Assembly: GCA_030145015.1 (NCBI GenBank)
Contig: JAQYWI010000188.1
Location: forward strand, 1 to 10,266
DNA: 10,266 nucleotides
From: Desulfobacterales bacterium
GTDB lineage: Bacteria; Desulfobacterota; Desulfobacteria; Desulfobacterales; JAHEIW01
Direction: 5' to 3'
Shown here: in pieces, positions 6,763-10,266 of the stretch
Numbering within the stretch: the first letter of the stretch is position 1
How the letters are laid out: every line of letters starts with the position of its first letter
Position numbers and translations under genes: made by a program
Notes under the pieces: model-generated
The model's database searches: none
What the model saw: the letters and a program-made list of their open reading frames with translations, nothing else
What the model was told of the DNA's origin: nothing

Positions 6763-8397
6763 ATGAAGTTTTCTATCGGCTACAACCACGACTTAAAAAT
6801 ACTTGCCCTTTTGGAGCAATATAAAGATCACATTGAAGCCCTTTATTTTCCGATTCCCAAGGCGTATTCAGGATCAGGGCGAAATTTACCCCAAAAGTCA
6901 AATTATCCAGAAGAGATTCCTCTGTTGATTGAAACCTGTAAATCGCTAAACATAAAATCTCAACTGTTGATCAATTCTACTTGTTTGGGGATAAACGGGT
7001 ACGAAGTAGAATTCTTTTCGACCATCGTCGACTATATCAAACAGCTTAAAAGGCATGGTCTGCAAAGTGTTGTCTTGGCCAATCCGGTTTATATTTCCGA
7101 GTTGAGGGCGCAGTTTGCAGACATTGAACTCGAATCATCGATCAACGGTTATGTTAAAACACCGGAACATGCTTCACATCTAAAAGATCTGGGTGCCGAT
7201 GTTGTCACCATTGACAGGGATATTAACAGAAACCTCCCATTGATTAAAAAAATTAAAGAGGTCGGTGGGTTAAAGATCAGGATGTTGGTTAACGAGGGGT
7301 GTCTGCGCAATTGTCCGTTCAGGCCATCCCATTTTAACTACATTTCGCATGCCGATGGCCCCCCTCAGAATAAAATGATCGGCGACCGCTTTTTTGAAAG
7401 ATGGTGTGTCAAATTGTATCACAAAAATCCGGCGCTCTTCTTGCGGTCGTCGTTCGTGCCGCCTGATGGACTTCAATTCTACTCTTCGCTGGTTGATTAT
7501 TTTAAGCTGGCCACGAGAGATTCGGCTACTTCACGCATCGAATTCGTATTGCAATCCTACATAGCTCAGGAGTTTAGCGGTACCTTAACCGATTTGCTGG
7601 TATCATCCTGCATGGTCCCATACTATCGGTATATCGATTATCAGCAGATGAAACGACATCACTATTTTGAAAGGATGCTGACGTGTGACGACCGATGTGA
7701 AAAGTGTGATTTCTGCAAGAATTTAGCAAAAAAGGCCATCGTCACCGATCCTTTTTTCCTGGATGAATCACACCCGGAGCGCATTGGTGCAAAACGCGAA
7801 TCGCTGAATGCTTACCGGAATTTTGTAAAGACGGCGCCGCGTGAGAACAAAGTGAGTATATATTTGAATTTGAATGAGATTTTACTATCGCTGGGGCGTG
7901 TCGGTGAGGCGGCCGAGGCGGCCGCAAACGCAGCAAGGTTAAGCCCTGGGAGCTTGCAGGTTCAACTCGCATTAGCCGGCACCTATAGCCGGCAAAAAAA
8001 ATGCCGCCAAGCCTATGAGGTATACGCCGAGGCCTTGTCCGATCATCCCAATGAGGGTGAACTGTATCTTCGGATGGCAGAATGTCTGTTTGAACTGCAG
8101 AAATACGACGAGGCCATATCCACCGCAAAAAAGCTACAGGAATTAGGATATACGGAAAGCAATATTCATTTTATCCTCGGGTCCTGCTACATGGGTCTAG
8201 AAGCATATGCCAGGGCCATCGACGAACTTCATCAGGCCAAAGCGCTCAGCGCAACCAATCCCAGGATTGATTTTTTACTGGCTAAATGCTACCAAAAAAC
8301 AGGCGCCGGCAATGAAACGGTCCGGCAACTGAAAAAAGGCGCCTTGAAGTTAAGTGCCTGCATGGACCGATCACCTACCGCTGGTAAGGCTTCATAA
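6763..8397 (+). CDS. U32-family Fe-S protein with C-terminal TPR repeats
   Basis: The 544-residue protein starts at ATG 6763 behind AAGGAGG. Residues 1-330 follow the U32 (collagenase-like) fold: SIGYNHD (4-10), ALYFPIP (26-32) and a conserved LVNEGCLRNCPFRPSHFNYI (175-194) with C180 and C184. A segment around SFVPPDGLQFY (230-240) corresponds to the IRPEDL-type motif of relatives. A second cysteine group is C308-x3-C312-x2-C315-x2-C318. Characterised U32 members (UbiU/UbiV, RlhA, TrhP) are Fe-S proteins that hydroxylate a quinone precursor or RNA without oxygen; older protease assignments are weakly supported. Residues about 350-530 are four or five TPR units (e.g. AYEVYAEALSDHPNEGELYL, YDEAISTAKKL), a protein-binding module. 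Divergent from YcaO, it is a plausible tailoring enzyme for the nearby peptides, with TPRs gripping substrate or partner. Its 3' end overlaps the facing sulfotransferase gene by 23 bases. The substrate is unknown. Confidence 0.85.
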   Translation: MKFSIGYNHDLKILALLEQYKDHIEALYFPIPKAYSGSGRNLPQKSNYPEEIPLLIETCKSLNIKSQLLINSTCLGINGYEVEFFSTIVDYIKQLKRHGLQSVVLANPVYISELRAQFADIELESSINGYVKTPEHASHLKDLGADVVTIDRDINRNLPLIKKIKEVGGLKIRMLVNEGCLRNCPFRPSHFNYISHADGPPQNKMIGDRFFERWCVKLYHKNPALFLRSSFVPPDGLQFYSSLVDYFKLATRDSATSRIEFVLQSYIAQEFSGTLTDLLVSSCMVPYYRYIDYQQMKRHHYFERMLTCDDRCEKCDFCKNLAKKAIVTDPFFLDESHPERIGAKRESLNAYRNFVKTAPRENKVSIYLNLNEILLSLGRVGEAAEAAANAARLSPGSLQVQLALAGTYSRQKKCRQAYEVYAEALSDHPNEGELYLRMAECLFELQKYDEAISTAKKLQELGYTESNIHFILGSCYMGLEAYARAIDELHQAKALSATNPRIDFLLAKCYQKTGAGNETVRQLKKGALKLSACMDRSPTAGKAS

Positions 8398-9424
8398 TTG
8401 CTGATTTACCGAAGTACGTGTTGAACAGCTCCTGGTACTCCTTGAGCTGTTCTCTGCTGGCCCTTCGAATTCCTTGGCCTGCCTTTCCTCGACGAACAAA
8501 ATGATCATATATTTTGTGGTGTTCCGGCTGTTCGCCGAATTTTGCCTGATGACGCTTCAAAAAGTCAAAACGGCTTCTTTCGATGGCCGTCCTTATTTTT
8601 CCGGCACCAACATCCAGCTCGCAGAACGCTACTATTTTCTTAACTTCTCTTTCAATATCCTGCAAAAGATCCTCGTAACGGAGGTAAAGGATTTGGAGGC
8701 CGCTTCTGTCCTCGATCCAGTCCGAGACGTACGAAAACCATCCCTTGATTCTCATCTTGAACACGTCGTCGAAGGACAGATTTGAGTCCCGATAGTTTTT
8801 ATAATGGTAGTAGAGTGAATTTATCACATCGAAACCGTTGCGGATGACAAAGATAAATCTCCCTTTTTTCACCCGTGACATTTCATCATACGAGTCGTGC
8901 GTTTTAATAATTCTCGGCGACGGCACCGCCTTAATCGGCTTGTTTTTTAAAACGGCCCAGTGAATCCAGGGAGTTACATCGTCGATGTGTTCGAAGTCCA
9001 TACGGCCGTCTGTCGTCAGTTGGTACAGGATCATTTGCACGCAAGTCGTTCCCGACCTTGGAAACGTTGCCACATATATATCATCATCTTTTTCTCCGAA
9101 TTCCAGCAGGCATTTCTTTTTCTTAAGTCGGAAAAGAAGCGAATTCAATTCATTGCAAGTCGACTCCACAAGTTCGATTTGGTCCAGCCAGTTTACGGAT
9201 GACGGTCGTTGCCCTCCGGTCATATTTTGGACGAAGTTGAGCTTTTCATGTAGGGCTTTCTGTTTTAACCTTTGGCGCAAGCCGTTCAATACTCTGCAAG
9301 TCGCTTCAACCAGCTCGAGTTGCGACTTCCAATTTGCCGCATGAAGCAATTGGTCGTCCAGATCCTCTTCGCTGTCGCGCAGCTTCTCAAGGAGAGAAAC
9401 GACATCGGGTGGTTTGGTAATCAT
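8375..9424 (-). CDS. PAPS-type sulfotransferase with duplicated N-terminal motif
   Basis: From ATG 9424 the protein is 349 residues. ATG 9448 or 9589 in the same frame are possible starts, but 9424 has a weak AGG six bases upstream and the others have no ribosome site. Sulfotransferase hallmarks are present. The 5'-phosphosulfate loop is TFPRSGTT (120-127). KTHDSYD (174-180) carries the likely catalytic His. The 3'-phosphate region is FIFVIRNGFDVINSL (190-204) with R195 and S203. Near the end is FVRRGKAGQG (309-318), the usual RKGxxG element. Before the catalytic domain lie two related helical stretches, residues 31-56 and 78-103, each NW..Q.ELVE.TC..LN.L..RLK.K, an unusual duplication that may bind a partner. 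Such enzymes move sulfate from PAPS to a hydroxyl on a sugar, lipid, small molecule or Tyr. Facing the U32 gene and overlapping it, this one might sulfate a hydroxyl made in the same pathway, which is inference. Confidence 0.88.
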   Translation of the reverse strand: MITKPPDVVSLLEKLRDSEEDLDDQLLHAANWKSQLELVEATCRVLNGLRQRLKQKALHEKLNFVQNMTGGQRPSSVNWLDQIELVESTCNELNSLLFRLKKKKCLLEFGEKDDDIYVATFPRSGTTCVQMILYQLTTDGRMDFEHIDDVTPWIHWAVLKNKPIKAVPSPRIIKTHDSYDEMSRVKKGRFIFVIRNGFDVINSLYYHYKNYRDSNLSFDDVFKMRIKGWFSYVSDWIEDRSGLQILYLRYEDLLQDIEREVKKIVAFCELDVGAGKIRTAIERSRFDFLKRHQAKFGEQPEHHKIYDHFVRRGKAGQGIRRASREQLKEYQELFNTYFGKSAIMKPYQR

Positions 9425-9594
9425 AAAGGGCCTATCGCGTCCGCTCATGTTTTCTGATGTTATGAATCCGCGTCGCCATTGCAAAGCCGCCGGGCAGCAA
9501 CAAGATTTGAAGAAACGCCGCAACCCATCGATGTGGCCGGCAGTCGCGGCATGGATGCAGAATGTCGCCATCTTCCGTAAACGGCACAAGGTAG

Positions 9595-9720
9595 GAACGG
9601 TTTGAGAAACAGTATGGCTTTTTTCGCACTTATGTCAAACAGCTTATTCATCGTTATCTTGATTGTGGCGACCTCCATAATGGATTTGCCCGCGTCAAAT
9701 GCGCAGACTGTGGTCACGAG
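9595..9720 (+). pseudogene. Fragment of IS91-type transposase zinc-binding domain
   Basis: Directly after a TAG (9592-9594) the frame reads ERFEKQYGFFRTYVKQ, then LIHRYLDCGDLHNGFARV and KCADCGHE. This is the N-terminal zinc-binding region of IS91-family transposases (pattern RYLDCG.L..GFAR..C..C), with the first Cys pair present. The match ends abruptly at CGHE (9720), before the LAFSCK..FCPSC part. Lysine-rich sequence belonging to the adjacent miniature element follows. There is no start codon, second zinc-binding half or catalytic domain, so only about 42 residues of the original protein remain. Confidence 0.7.
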
Positions 9721-9730
9721 AAGAAGAAAG

Positions 9731-9992
9731 GGAAGAAAGGGGACGCTGGTAAAAAAGTAAAAAAGGTTATTCGCTTAACTTTAGCCCATTTCACGGGCAA
9801 TGACTTCTCCCCTTTCGACCGAGAACCCTACACCAGGAAGGCTCATTTATGAATATCTTTTGACACTCTGTCCCCCTAATCATGATGTGATGCAACACAC
9901 CAGGCGCGTCAAGGCGGGCTTATCTTGGCATGGGGTCTATTTCCCATTTTTTCTTTGTCAACTTATTTTCTTACCAGCGTCCCCACTCTTCC
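9731..9992. mobile_element. About 262-bp miniature element with GGGGACGCTGGTAA inverted ends
   Basis: GGGGACGCTGGTAA at 9739-9752 is exactly repeated in reverse complement at 9971-9984. Counting outward, GGAAGA also matches with two mismatches between, so the inverted ends extend to about 9731 and 9992. The interior has no transposase reading frame, and an open plus-strand frame ends at TGA near 9850. The GGGACG core of the ends is shared with the other miniature element in the window (734-1092), suggesting related HUH transposases mobilise both. Exact ends are uncertain, since no target duplication is evident. Confidence 0.55.
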
Positions 9993-10011
9993 TTATATCT
10001 GACGATCGTGC

Positions 10012-10266
10012 GCTGAAAGTAGCCGGTGCTTACCCCGGGAGACCTGCATGATGTCGCCCCAAAGGTATGGCCGAAATATTGTGGCACCGCCGGGAAACCA
10101 GGCGGCAAACAGAGAAAACAAACCTTGGCCTGGAGCCGCGGGGACGACTGAGGTTCGAGCAATCGAATCTGATCGTCATGCAGGAGTCAGCAGAGGGCAT
10201 AGTAGTCGGAGGAAACGAGCCCTGACAGTAGCAGGGAGGTCTCACCCCGACGAAGGCCCAAACGGT
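10012..10266 (+). mobile_element. Group II intron fragment (pre-reverse-transcriptase region), continues beyond window
   Basis: Two blocks match what I remember of the stretch just ahead of the reverse-transcriptase ORF in bacterial class C group II introns. They are GTGCTTACCCCGGGAGACCT at about 10026-10045 and CAGGAGTCAGCAGAGGGCAT at about 10181-10200, followed by AGTAG. In such introns the order is TTACCCGGGGAGGTCTG, then GAAGTCAGCAGAAGTCATAGTA, then the ORF. The spacing here is longer (about 140 bases), which may mark a different intron subgroup. Most of domain I, expected some hundreds of bases upstream, is missing, since the neighbouring miniature element ends at 9992. The intron is therefore truncated at its 5' end. 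The reverse transcriptase itself would lie to the right of the window on the plus strand. The assignment rests on memory of sequence motifs. Confidence 0.55.

Noticed and set aside
9449..9589. N-terminal extension of the sulfotransferase from ATG 9589
   Set aside because: The extra residues are Cys/Arg-rich with no domain resemblance, there is no ribosome site, and the segment runs up to the IS91-type debris.
10008..10012. GTGCG as the 5' splice end of a full group II intron
   Set aside because: The conserved block that normally lies hundreds of bases into the intron follows within about 20 bases, so there is no room for domain I. The GTGCG is more likely chance.

Overview
The window looks like an accessory region of an anaerobic Desulfobacterota-type (deltaproteobacterial) genome. 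This assignment is an inference. It rests on an oxygen-sensitive enzyme set (SPASM radical SAM, U32 Fe-S protein), a TPR-SpoIID type gene relic, and relics of RAYT (REP-associated Y1 transposase) elements with GGGACG-type ends, an IS91-type transposase and a group II intron. No rRNA, tRNA or CRISPR array was seen.

The core, about 1186-9424, reads as a candidate RiPP (ribosomally made, post-translationally modified peptide) locus of a type I do not recognise. On the minus strand, in transcription order, lie a YcaO enzyme of the E. coli YcaO architecture (6123-4315), two paralogous small peptides (3796-3509 and 3259-2990), and a SPASM radical SAM protein (2385-1186). The peptides share a charged helical leader (about 60% identical by eye over 71 residues) and end in short Cys/Trp/Gly-rich tails. 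Divergent from YcaO, on the plus strand, is a U32-family Fe-S protein with a TPR tail (6763-8397). Tail-to-tail with it, and overlapping it by 23 bases, is a PAPS-type sulfotransferase with a duplicated N-terminal motif (9424-8375).

The most striking detail is in the upstream precursor. Its frame hits TGA exactly where the paralog has the second Trp of C-W-W-C. Past that TGA the frame continues with the conserved Cys and a Gly-rich tail for 14 codons. This may be a selenocysteine codon, a fresh nonsense change or a sequence error.

Both flanks are mobile-element debris. On the left (1-1092) is a frameshifted TPR-SpoIID gene, whose 5' edge abuts a 359-bp miniature element with 29-bp perfect terminal inverted repeats. 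That element carries a RAYT N-terminus split by an 80-bp insertion. On the right (9595-10266) are a fragment of an IS91-type transposase zinc-binding domain, a roughly 260-bp element with GGGGACGCTGGTAA ends, and the region just before the reverse transcriptase of a group II intron that continues past the window.

Proposed working model (inference): the leaders recruit YcaO and the radical SAM enzyme to modify the C-terminal Cys/Trp/Gly core. The U32 protein (possible oxygen-independent hydroxylation) and the sulfotransferase may add tailoring. No transporter or protease is visible, so the export route, if any, lies outside the window.
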